The notes below the pieces were generated by a model, which was given only the letters and a program-made list of their open reading frames with translations, was not told where the DNA came from and did no database searches. DNA of 64,000 nt from Mycoplasmopsis caviae (GTDB lineage: Bacteria; Bacillota_I; Bacilli_A; Mycoplasmatales; Metamycoplasmataceae): positions 868,001-932,000 of the forward strand of contig NZ_CP101806.1 in NCBI RefSeq assembly GCF_024498215.1, given 5' to 3'. Shown piece after piece: positions 1 to 11,690 of this stretch (positions within the stretch are counted from its first letter, which is position 1; each line of letters begins with the position of its first letter). The position numbers and the translations under genes were made by a program.

Positions 1-872
1 GGATAATTAACTACTGCCGTTTCCTGAAAATGAGCTTTTTTTAATTCTTCGAATTTAATATTTAAAGATCTATAAGGCAATTTTCCAAATTCGAAATTAA
101 AAATTTCGTCAATTGGAGCACAGTTAATTATTGGATTCACTATTTGTTGATTGTCAATTAAAATTTGGTTATTTTTAATTTTTAAATGATCTTTAATGTT
201 GCAATTTAAAACAATATCAACATTATTTCCATCTAACATTTTTTCAACCATTTTTGTATAGCCTTCAACTGGCAATCCTTCATATTTATCAGTAAAATAA
301 GTGTTTCTTTTGCTCATATAAATAGGAACTCTAGCAAATACAGACACATCAAGTTCTTCAACTTTTTTATTTCACATTTTAACTGTATAGCTTACAAATA
401 CTCTTTTGTATAATTCTTGAAAAATATGTTGAAATTTATCAATTTTTGATAATTCCAATATTGTGATTTTTTCTTGATTTGGAAACTTTTCTTTTAAATA
501 ACTAATAAATTCTTCTGCTTCATTTGGAAACAAAATATTTATTGAGTCAATATTTATTGGCAATGGAATTAGTTTATCGCCTAATTTTGCTTGCACAACA
601 TTTTTATATGAATTAAATTTTGTATATTTTTTCAAAAATTCAAATACTTCTGAATCATTTGTGTGAAAAATATGTGGACCATATTTTTGCACTCATATTT
701 GATTTTTGTTGTAATCAAAAATATTACCTGCTATATTTTCTCTTTTTTCTATAATTAATATTTTTTTTGATTTAGGTAAATTGGCAACAACTGTTGCTGT
801 GCTTAATCCACATCCAATAAAAATATAATCATAATTGTTCAATAATTTTGGCATATTTTTTAAAATCTTCAT
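1..872 (-). CDS. glf: UDP-galactopyranose mutase, 3' end cut by window edge
   Basis: Flavoenzyme that converts UDP-galactopyranose to UDP-galactofuranose, the donor for galactofuranose polymers. About 290 N-terminal residues are present. An N-terminal FAD-binding segment reads DYIFIGCGLSTATVVANLP and is followed by IIEKRENIAGN. The family signature KYGPHIFHTND lies near residues 60-70. Several UGA codons read as Trp. I chose the start at 872 (MKILKNMPKLL) because AGG lies just upstream; 854 is a second possible start. The reading frame runs off the window at position 1. The next gene upstream on the same strand is a family-2 glycosyltransferase, which suggests a shared role in surface polysaccharide synthesis. 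Confidence 0.93.
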
Positions 873-972
873 TTGTGCCTACCGTTTTTTGCGTATATTT
901 AATTAATAATTTTTTAAATTATATATGATTTTATTTTTTATAAACATATTATGTTTAAAGAAGTGCAAAATA

Positions 973-1003
973 AAATGAGACTTATCGCAAATCTCATTTT
1001 TTT
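973..1003. terminator. hairpin between the glycosyltransferase and glf
   Basis: Perfect inverted repeat AAATGAGA / TCTCATTT with an 11-base loop and T-rich sequence on both sides, so it could act in either direction. It follows the stop codon of the minus-strand glycosyltransferase at 1015, which suggests glf is transcribed at least partly from its own promoter. Confidence 0.6.
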
Positions 1004-1014
1004 AGTCTAAAAAA

Positions 1015-2322
1015 TTAAATCATTGTTTTTGTCGATCTTTCTTTTTTAGTGTTAACAAATTTCATATTAATATTTTTTTGTGCATAAATTGAAATTGGAA
1101 CATTTAGGAATAAGAAAATAGGATATCCAAAAAGTGCTTTGAATTTGCTTCAGCCACTAATCCTTTTCATCTTCTTACATTGTCTTATAATGACTGCCAG
1201 ACCCATAAATCAGGCTGATAAGTAATATCAAACAAACATAAGCGGTAATGATAAAACACCTAAGAATTTTCAAAAGTCTACTTGACCAAATCCTAATAAG
1301 ACTCCATTTAATACTGTTAGAGTCGTGTTAAATATAAATAAAACAACGAATCAAATTCAAGCAGGTGATAGCATTGCTATGTAATCTAAATAATTCAATT
1401 TCTTTTGAGGCGCTTCAAATTTAAAGAATAAGTTTTTAAATATTTTTCCTCAAATGGTGTGTCCTAATTTAAGGTTTCCAACAGTTCATCTTGTTCTTTG
1501 TTTTCAAGAAACAGACATTTTTGTTGGTTGTAAATCGTAGAATCTGGCACCATCTACATAAATACCTTTATAGTTATTACTTAAAGCATCAAATGAGAAT
1601 TCAGTATCGTGAACCATTGATTTATATTTTCCTCAATAGTCGTTCTTTTCTAAAATTTCTCAACGAACCATAAAACCTGTTCCACCAACCATGTGTGGAT
1701 TTTTGAATACACTTCTTACTGTTGCAATTTGAGAAACTAAACGATAGAATTCAATTGAGTATGAAGATGAAATTCAGTTGTCTTCAAAGTTTTGTGTATC
1801 TCTAAATGATGTGAAATAATCATATTTTTTAGGATGATTAAATGCATCATTCATTTTTGATAATCATTCTTTTTCAACAATGTTATCAGCATCAAATCAT
1901 GAGAATGAATCGAATGTTCCAAATTCATCTTTAATTTTTAATAAAGTTTCATGAATCGCAAAGTTAGGTCCAATTAATTCTTTATTAAATCTTTCATAAA
2001 CTTTATCTGCTCCAGCTTCACGAGCAACATCAGCAGTATTGTCAGTGCAGTTATCTGCAACAACAAAAACCTTAAATTTATCTGCTGGATAGTCCATTGC
2101 TTTAAGTGATTTTACTAAATCAGCAATAATGTGTCCTTCATTGTGAGCAGGAATTAAAATCGCATGATTATTGTAAACATCGGTCTTTTTAAATTTTTTG
2201 TTCTTAATAAATAAAGCTAAAAATGTATAAGCAATTTGTAGAAAAAATATTAAGAAGAACAAAATTGAAATACCTAATGTTATATAACCAATAATAACTG
2301 TACTTAAATTAAGCTTTTCCAT
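1015..2322 (-). CDS. processive family-2 glycosyltransferase, membrane-bound
   Basis: A 435-residue protein with UGA read as Trp. The N-terminus has a membrane segment (about residues 8-38). A cytoplasmic GT-A domain follows: AILIPAHNEG, VVADNCTDNTADVA, then WFDADN (DxD-type metal site), a later conserved acidic HDTEF, and QRTRW, which matches the Q-x-x-R-W motif of processive synthases (cellulose, hyaluronan, chitin type). Hydrophobic helices fill the C-terminus, as expected for an enzyme that both polymerises and extrudes a polysaccharide. Its partner glf lies directly downstream. In M. mycoides and M. agalactiae, related enzymes make secreted galactan or glucan; the polymer made here cannot be read from sequence. 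Confidence 0.85.
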
Positions 2323-3372
2323 TTTTTGATTTTCCTTTTTTTATAATTTTTTATATATCTTTAAGGACTAGTGAAATTTATAAATTTTTTTACATTAATA
2401 TTTATAGGCACTTCACTTTTATAATTTGCAAATTTATACAATAACACAGACCGTAATAAGATTTTAAAATTATATATAATTTTAAAAATTTATAAAAAAC
2501 TTTAATAATATAAATTGCAAAATGAAAAAAATTTCATATACTTTAGTATATGAAGTGTTTATTTTTATTTTTGGTTCGTCAAACTTGCGAGATAATGAAA
2601 ATAAAACTAAACAAACTAAATTACTTTGCCCGCTAGAAATTAAAGAAGTCAAAACTCCTTGATTCAAAATGGTTTAGTAATAATTCAAGTAGTTCTAATG
2701 AACTACTTTTTTATTAAAACTTAAACTATTTCACAGTTTATACTACTAATAGGATTTAATTGTATATTTCATTGATGAAAAATTAAATTGAAAAAGTGAA
2801 ATAGTACATTCAACAATTTCACAGCAAAAAATTCATACATAATTCTTCACGCTTTTTCACAAGATTGACAGTTTGAAAATTGACTTTCCGGATTTGCTTA
2901 TTTTATAGGTATTTATGGAAAATCTATTTTTTAGTTTCTAGTAAAACCTATTTTAATTTGTCATCCTTAGATGGTTTGAAATGTGTTTACAATTTAATAA
3001 TTTCTCATAAATTGTGAAACTTTTACTTTTACAAACTCGTATGAATTTTATTATCTACTGTCCTTTTCAACTAATGATGCAAAGTCGTTTTAAATATCAC
3101 AATACTCATGAAAAAGATTTTTTAAATCATCATATAACTTATTAGATTGTTCTTGTACTCCCGACTTTTGGAGTTGCGGCTTAAAAAAATAACCCATATG
3201 CCTATAAAATAGACATATTAGGAAATTTTAATTATTATTTTTAATAACACTTTTTGCTTTTTTGTCTTTAGATTATTTATTCAATGGAAAAACAGTAGAC
3301 AAATTTTTGTTGCTTGTTTTTACATTTAATGAGATTCTTTCTTATTTTTTTCTGGCATATTATTTTATCCAT
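2323..3372. other. 1 kb without an intact gene; decayed coding remnants
   Basis: No convincing ORF even with UGA as Trp. On the plus strand about 2600-2672 reads as a plausible protein tail (ending KTPWFKMV and a TAG) and is followed by a terminator. On the minus strand about 3095-3170 reads SGVQEQSNKLYDDLKNLF, followed by stops and frame changes. A one-mismatch copy of the window-wide 11-mer (CTATAAAATAG) lies at 3202-3212. The stretch looks like the eroded edge of the accessory region that carries the restriction system. Confidence 0.5.
2687..2713 (+). terminator. rho-independent terminator, plus strand
   Basis: Perfect 9-bp stem AAGTAGTTC / GAACTACTT with a TAAT loop and a T run. It ends a plus-strand reading stretch that is no longer a full gene, so it is probably left over from a lost gene. 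Confidence 0.65.
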
Positions 3373-5972
3373 TTAAGCAATGAAATTTTTATCAAAATAC
3401 TCATTGAAGTCATCAAGAGTGTTATCTTGATTAAATAATGGTGTTCCCCAAATTTTATAATCATTATCATCAGCAAATTTAACTATTGGAACAGCTGATT
3501 TTGAAAATTCTTTTAATGCCTCTCCCTTCCATGAATCTTTTTCTAAAAGATGTCCTCCTTTTGCCTCAACAAATATATTTAAATATAAATTTTTTGGTTG
3601 TTTTTTCTTAATTAATAATAAAATGAAATCTGGCTCAAAAGCCTCTCCGTTTTCAAATGAATATACCTTTACCTGTTTTTCATTTCTTATTACATATATT
3701 TTGTCGTAGATTTTTCTAAGGCTATCAATTTTGGATGCAAAATATTTAATAAACAATTTTTCTTCTGTGGTTCCATAATTATTATTGAAAACATACCAAT
3801 CTTTATCAGTAACATCATATCTATATTTTTCATCTATACATTTATCATTTTGAGGAATTCCTTCTCCATTATTAAAATCCAATCTGTCTTTACTATATTT
3901 TCTAACTAAATTTGTAATTTTCTCATTAATTGGAACAGCTCTAAATTCTTTAGTCCCTTCATAAGTAACTTGTATTTTACTAACAAAAGAAGATACTTGT
4001 TCCATTACTTTTTCACACGCTTTTAATTGGTCTTCTCGAGTAACAATTTTGCCATCAAATTGATAAAAAATAATTCCGATATTTCCTAAATACGAATCTG
4101 ATGTTAAAAATTCCTCAATGTTATTCAAATTTGGAAATTTACTTTTCAAAAAATCAAAACCTAATGATGCACTAAATTTTCTATAAGATTTATACAAAAT
4201 AGATAAATCAATTTCAGACATTTTTTTAGTGCATACTTCCTTTCTGGTTAAAGAGTGCTCGCTAGTTCTTTCGAACAATAATCCTGTTTGTGAAGAAAAA
4301 GAATAACAATTAAAAGAAATAATTAAATTCCTGATTGCACTTGGTAAGCTAGTAATTGAATTTCTGGACTTTTCGACCTTTTCATTTACAAAAATATAAC
4401 CAGTCCTATAAATTGGATTCTTTTTAAAACTATCCTTCAAACAATAATGAACTTCTATTGTTTCTTCTGCTGGTGTTAAACCAGTTTCAATTAAAGCACG
4501 CTTAAGTTCTTCTATATATCTAGAATCCTGCATGCAATGATATATTAATGTTTCACATATAGCTTCTGGTGTCCCAATAACATTACTATATTTACGTTTT
4601 TCTGGTACCTGATCGCTTTCAAATTTGAACGGATGATATCTAGCACCACGGCCTATTAGCTGAGCCTCACTAATTGTATATTTTGATACTGTGCCTTTAG
4701 CTCCGCCTTGTCTGGTATCATAAAGACGCACAATATCGAACAAGGATAAAACATCCCAGCCTTCAGTTAATTTATCAACAATAAAAATTAATCTATACTT
4801 ATTATCTTTTTCATCTAGATTATTAACTATATTTTCATTTTCAGGGTCTAATTTATTCATGTTTACGGAGAATTCTTCTGAAAAATCTATTTTTAACAAA
4901 TCAATTAATTTAGTATCAGTTAATCTATTTTTGGCAAAAAAATCAAAAGCATTGGCTAAAAAAACATTAGAATTAGCACCAGATTTTATCGATTGAATTG
5001 TAGCCAGGTCTAATGACTTTAACTTTTCAAAAAATTCATCATAAAAAGTTTTAGAGTCATTTATCGTTTTTGATTTTAATAAAACAACAGGTTTTATAGA
5101 TATGTGTTTGCTTTCAAACATTAATTTTCTAAATTCACTTAAGATAAGAGCTTGCAATGTTCTTGTGAATTTATCTCCGTTATTTTGATTATTAGAAAAT
5201 TCTTTTGTGTATCCAGCTTCTCTAAACTCTTTTAATCTAAAATTGAATATTATTTTATCCTTGTATTTTGCTTCAACATTTGGATCACGAAGATCACATG
5301 TTGCAGTGTACTCCAATAAAACATTATCTTTATTTGTTAAAAACATTTTATAAACAATATCTTCCCATGTTTGATTATCTTCATTTTCCTGCTTATCTTT
5401 TATTGTTGTTGTATTAAGATGGTGTGCTTCATCAGCAATTAGAACAACCTTATCATTTTCAAAGTCAGATATATCCAATCTGCCTTCATGAAGAAGGTTT
5501 AATGAACTTTTAATTCCCTGAACAGTGTTAAAGCAGATATTTACAGAATCTTTTTCACTTTCTTGAAAAGTCTCTACTACATTAATTGGCACATATTTTC
5601 CATCTATGACTATTCGATCAGAAAATAAAAATTTAATTGATTCCTTTTTTGTAAAATTTATTTTAGTTTTTGATACAATGTTCGTTCTATTTGTAAAAAA
5701 ATAAAATTTCTATATCCTTTTTTATAGTAATAAAGGATATCCATTGCCATTATGACTGTTTTTTCGCTTCCAGTTGCCATATGGTAAAGAATATGCGTTT
5801 GTTTATTTTTCGATAATTCAGACTCAAGATACACTAATGTATAAACTAAGGCATCATTTTGATAAGTTCTAAGTTTAATATTTTTTGATAAATTATTTGC
5901 AATATATTCAGGAACTTCTTTTTTTACAAAACCTGATTTTAAAATACTATCAATTGTTTCAAATAGATACAT
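3373..5972 (-). pseudogene. res: type III restriction enzyme Res subunit, frameshifted
   Basis: Res subunits combine a superfamily-2 helicase/ATPase with a PD-(D/E)xK nuclease and act with Mod. Seen here: a degenerate Walker A HMATGSEKT (residues about 64-72), DEAH box VVLIADEAHHLN, motif VI QLIGRGARYHPF, and a C-terminal nuclease signature EPDF...FVEAKGG. Two faults argue against function. The frame breaks in an A7 run at 5695-5701; one extra base restores a smooth reading (NFIFFTNRTNIVSKTK, then DGKYVPINVVETF). The Walker A glycine is replaced by Glu (codon at 5763-5765), one base from GGA. It begins 1 bp after the mod stop codon, as in normal mod-res operons. Loss of activity is inferred. 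Confidence 0.88.
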
Positions 5973-5973
5973 A

Positions 5974-7729
5974 TTATTTTACCTCATAGAAACTACGCGT
6001 AAATTGTTTATCATCATCACTTATTTTATTTTTGTTATCATCTATATCTGAATAATTAACATATAGTGTATTAACATCAATCAATTCAAATAATACTTTT
6101 TTCTTTTCTTCTAGTGTTAATTGCTTAAATTGTGACATTCCTTCCTCAGATTTAGCAAAATATGCATCACACCTATAATTCAATACAAAGGGATTGTTTA
6201 ATATTTCAGTTAATAAAGTCACACATTGTTCATCATTAGCTTTATTAATTTCTTCGAAGTATGAAATACTGTTTTCCATTAATTCTAAACTAATAAATGA
6301 ACCTCCACCTGTCCAATTTACACTTTGTGTTATTCCATCCTCATCTAATCCATCAACAATTTTTTCATGTCTAGGTAAAACAGAACTGTTAAAATAATTC
6401 ATTTGATCTATTCCAATATATCTTCTTTTCATCTTATGTGCAGCGGCGGATGTTGTTCCACTTCCTAAGAAGAAGTCCAAAACTATGTCGCCTTCATCGG
6501 TTGCTGATTCAATTATTCGCTTAAGTAATTTTTCGGGTTTTTGTCCTTTAAAGTTTCTGCCATCAACTATGATGGTCTCGCCAACTCTTGATGTGGAACT
6601 TTTGATTGCAATGCTTTCTAAATCATCTCATTTATTGCAATTCCATGTATCTTCTAATGCGTATCTTTCTCCTCTTGATTCGTGATTGATATATTCTAAT
6701 ATTTCGAGACATGTTTTTTCGCTTATTCCTCTTTTTGCAAATTCTTTTATTAAATCTTTACTAGGTTTAACAATTTCTTTAAAATCCTTATTTTCAATAT
6801 AGTTTTTCTTAAAATCTAATAATTTTGAATTCTTAGAATAGAATAATATAGTATCATGATTTCTTACAAAACTATTAACCATCGTTTTGTATCCAGAAAG
6901 AAAACCCATACGCCAAATAATTTCTCTCTGAAAATTATCAGGTCCAAACACTTCATCCATCAATACTTTTAAATAGTGAACCTCATTATAATCAATAGTT
7001 AGATAAATACTCCCATCATCAGATAATAATTCCGTTGCAACTTCAAGTCTATTCTTCATAAAAGTTAACCAACTAGAATGATTAAAACTATCATTGTATT
7101 GGAACGTATCACTATCGGTGTTGTATGGAGGATCTTAAAAAATAAGTTTTACCTTTCCTCTAAATCTAGGTAACAATGAATAAAGTGCAAATATATTATT
7201 ACCTTTAATTAATAAATTTTCCTCATTGTATTGTGTTACATTTTGATAAGAGCCATTGATATATTTTTTTATTTTTGTAAAACATTTAGGTAATGTTAAA
7301 ACATCAATTTCATCTTTTTTTATTTTTGTGTTAAAAAAGACTTCATTTCTTTTCTCGTCACCCTCTTTTTGATCACCAACTAAAAAACAATCTTTGAAAG
7401 GAAAACTCAAACAAACGTCATTGATGTTTTTTATAAAACTGCCATCAGAGTTAATAAGTCCAATTTTGTTTTTATACATAGTATAACTATCTGGTAAAAC
7501 TCTTTATTTGAAATTAACCAAATGAACTCATTTCTATCAAAAACTTGTACGCCATTAACTTCTTTAAAAAATCTTTTTTTAAATAATCATTTGATAGAAG
7601 AGCGGAAATTAAATCAGTATTTAATTGTAACGCTGACACCTTTGTGATTTCTTTGTTTAATTTACCATGTCCATCTAAAAAAATTTTTTTATCTTTAAAT
7701 GTTTCTTTTAAAATCGAATAAATGTTCAT
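5974..7729 (-). pseudogene. mod: type III DNA methyltransferase Mod subunit, three lesions
   Basis: A beta-class N6-adenine methyltransferase by motif order: DPPYNTDSDTF (catalytic motif IV) comes first and DFFLGSGTTSAAA (SAM-binding motif I) later, with the likely target-recognition region between. The start at 7729 has a GAGGTGG ribosome-binding site. Three lesions: a missing base in an A6 run at 7566-7571 (restoring it reads DFFKEVNGVQVFDRNEF), a missing base in an A4 run at 7496-7499 (restoring it reads EFLPDSYTMYKNK), and an in-frame TAA at 7135-7137 directly before DPPY. The nonsense codon is not a homopolymer artefact, so decay is the simplest reading. It is followed immediately by the broken res. 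Confidence 0.88.
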
Positions 7730-7875
7730 ATAACCACCTCAAAACCGAATTATACAATTTTTCATAAAAATTGTCTAGTATACAATAATAACAAGAAACT
7801 ATATTTGTTCAATTTAATTGATTTTGTCCCTTTTTTAAGAAAAATTATTAAAATTTTAGAAAAGGAGAAAGAACT

Positions 7876-8388
7876 ATGAACCTAAGTGGCGAAAAATTAA
7901 TGAAATTAACATTATATGAGTCTAAAAAGCTCAGAAGTCTAACATTTATTCTAAAAGAAACAAAAATGAAAGCAAGACAAATTGCTAAACGTCTTGGTAT
8001 TTCAGTAAAGACAGTTAGAAGATATAAAAAAGAATTGCAAGACACCCCTGTTATTAATGAAAACGGAACAAGAATACTATGTATTCAACATAAAAACAAA
8101 TACAAACCAAATCAAAGAAGAATTGATGATGCTGTGTTTGAAGAAATAGGAAAAAAGTATTTTGAGATTTGTAAAGATCAGGAAAGTAGAAGAAATAGTG
8201 AATTAGTAATTTCTTTTAGTGATTTTTATTATGAATATGTTAAGGATTTTTATCCTATTAGTAGATCGACATTCTACAAAAGAATGCTTGAACAGGGTTT
8301 TTGCAGTGCTTTCGCAAATAAAAAAACATTAAGAAAAGCAAAAAGAAATTTAAATATAAAGATTCTTGAAAAGAAGTGTAAGTTTTAA
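7876..8388 (+). CDS. truncated transposase-like helix-turn-helix protein
   Basis: A 170-residue basic protein with a clear AAGGAG ribosome-binding site. Residues about 35-56 form a helix-turn-helix of the transposase type (ARQIAKRLGISVKTVRRYKK). A second DNA-binding-like segment reads YPISRSTFYKRMLEQGF near residues 131-147. It stops shortly after, where DDE transposases of the ISNCY/IS1202 or IS3 type would begin their catalytic domain, and no D-D-E residues follow. It therefore looks like a 5' fragment of an insertion sequence. A stand-alone regulator is the alternative. Inverted repeats follow within 150 bp. Confidence 0.5.
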   Translation: MNLSGEKLMKLTLYESKKLRSLTFILKETKMKARQIAKRLGISVKTVRRYKKELQDTPVINENGTRILCIQHKNKYKPNQRRIDDAVFEEIGKKYFEICKDQESRRNSELVISFSDFYYEYVKDFYPISRSTFYKRMLEQGFCSAFANKKTLRKAKRNLNIKILEKKCKF

Positions 8389-8415
8389 AACAATTTGAGC
8401 TCTTTTTTATGTTTA

Positions 8416-8462
8416 ATTCCAAAACAATTTAGCGCTTATAAGTACTAATTTTGTTTTGGAAT
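8416..8462. repeat. 12-bp inverted repeat downstream of the transposase-like ORF
   Basis: Perfect arms ATTCCAAAACAA (8416-8427) and TTGTTTTGGAAT (8451-8462) with a 23-base loop. There is no strong T run, so it is not a typical terminator. It may be an insertion-sequence remnant. Confidence 0.5.
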
Positions 8463-8512
8463 AAACTATTATTTTTTAAAATAAAAATGAAGAATTAAAT
8501 TCTCCGTTTGAA

Positions 8513-8553
8513 GTGAACCCCTAAAGTTGTACAAAAGAACTTTGGGGGTTCAC
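8513..8553. repeat. 16-bp inverted repeat resembling insertion-sequence ends
   Basis: Arms GTGAACCCCTAAAGTT (8513-8528) and AACTTTGGGGGTTCAC (8538-8553), one mismatch that would be a G-U pair in RNA, and a 9-base spacer. The TGAACCCC..AAAGTT core resembles ends of IS3/IS150-type elements from memory of that family. Head-to-head ends with nothing between them would fit an internally deleted element. It would also form a strong RNA hairpin. Confidence 0.45.
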
Positions 8554-8610
8554 ATCACTTTTTTGCCTTTATATTTTTCTCCCTAAAGAGGGAAACATAG
8601 GAATAATATT

Positions 8611-8636
8611 AGTAACTCTAATAAGTTACTTTTTTA
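8611..8636 (+). terminator. rho-independent terminator, plus strand
   Basis: Stem AGTAACT / AGTTACT followed by a T run. The tail (TTACTTTTTTATTAAAA) closely resembles that of the terminator at 2687-2713, so both edges of the accessory region carry similar terminators. Confidence 0.5.
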
Positions 8637-8639
8637 TTA

Positions 8640-8664
8640 AAAAAGTCTTCCATTTAAGGAAGAC
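8640..8664 (-). terminator. terminator of the tRNA-Gly gene
   Basis: On the minus strand GTCTTCC and GGAAGAC form a 7-bp stem with a 6-base loop, followed by a T run. It lies 20 bp after the 3' end of tRNA-Gly. Confidence 0.65.
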
Positions 8665-8683
8665 GAAAGGAGATATAATCAAA

Positions 8684-8757
8684 TGGAGCGGATGACGGGA
8701 ATCGAACCCGCATAGTCAGCTTGGAAGGCTGAAGTTCTACCATTGAACTACATCCGC
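8684..8757 (-). tRNA. tRNA-Gly (UCC)
   Basis: A 74-base gene. The acceptor stem pairs GCGGATG with CATCCGC. The D arm reads GTTCAATGGTAGAAC, the anticodon loop is CTTCCAA (anticodon TCC, glycine), the T arm has GGGTTCGATTCCC, and CCA is encoded. A hairpin terminator lies just downstream. Confidence 0.97.
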
Positions 8758-8819
8758 ACTTGCTTTAAAGCATTGTTATTATAGTATAAAATTCATTTAT
8801 AAGAAGCAAAAAAAATAAA

Positions 8820-8846
8820 ATAATGAACCTCATGGTGGTTCATTAA
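8820..8846 (-). terminator. terminator of the ATP synthase operon
   Basis: Perfect 8-bp stem AATGAACC / GGTTCATT, followed on the minus strand by a T-rich tract. It lies about 12 bp after the atpC stop codon. Confidence 0.7.
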
Positions 8847-8856
8847 AATATTTTAA

Positions 8857-9282
8857 CTAGTTATTATTGCGATTATAGACATCAATACGGTTTAGTGCTT
8901 TGCGTAATTTGATTTCATATTGAACTTCTTCTTTTGTGTCACGGAATTTTTCAAGTTGAGCAAGTGCAAAATCACGGTCAATTTTTGCTCTTTCAATATT
9001 AATATTTTTACCAAAAATAATGTCATCAGTAATTATATTAATATTACTTGCATCAGCATAAACTAAACCACCACCGATTGAGCAAATTTTATAATCTTTG
9101 TCTCTTGGAGTATTAATAGTTAATTCACAAATGTCAATGGTACTAAAAAAAGGGGTTCGGTTTGGTTGCAAGCAAATAGCACCACCTGCTTTTGTTCTCA
9201 AAGTTACACTTTTAACAGGACCTTCAAAGAAAATTTCTTGCAGTGTTGTTATTTTTAAATATGTTGTTTTTCTATTTATCAT
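8857..9282 (-). CDS. atpC: ATP synthase F1 epsilon subunit
   Basis: A 141-residue protein matching the family: an N-terminal beta sandwich (residues about 5-88, with VKSVTLRTKAGG and IGGGLVYAD) and a helical hairpin rich in charged residues (about 97-136). Epsilon sits on the rotor stalk and restrains ATP hydrolysis. The first fifteen residues are less typical than in most bacteria. It is the last gene of the atp operon, 51 bp after atpD; a copy of the CTATAAAACAG element fills that gap. No strong Shine-Dalgarno is visible at its ATG. Confidence 0.9.
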   Translation of the reverse strand: MINRKTTYLKITTLQEIFFEGPVKSVTLRTKAGGAICLQPNRTPFFSTIDICELTINTPRDKDYKICSIGGGLVYADASNINIITDDIIFGKNINIERAKIDRDFALAQLEKFRDTKEEVQYEIKLRKALNRIDVYNRNNN

Positions 9283-9295
9283 TTTTCTAAAAAAC

Positions 9296-9322
9296 CTATA
9301 AAACAGTTGTTTTGGTAAAATT
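9296..9322 (+). repeat. CTATAAAACAG element, full-length copy
   Basis: Eleven-mer at 9296-9306, then TTGT, TTTGGT, AAAATT. Sits in the atpD-atpC gap, antisense to the operon. Confidence 0.7.
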
Positions 9323-9333
9323 AAATTATTAAT

Positions 9334-11689
<2,356 letters not shown>

Positions 11690-11690
<1 letters not shown>

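Noticed and set aside
2482-2667. 61-residue minus-strand ORF
   Set aside because: No ribosome-binding site or motif; the opposite strand reads better as a decayed gene tail ending before a terminator.
6194-6685. Plus-strand ORFs opposite the mod gene
   Set aside because: Antisense shadows of conserved methyltransferase sequence.
3373-7729. Functional phase-variable type III methylation system (phasevarion)
   Set aside because: Tracts at the shifts are short (A4-A7), and a nonsense codon plus a P-loop change point to decay rather than switching.
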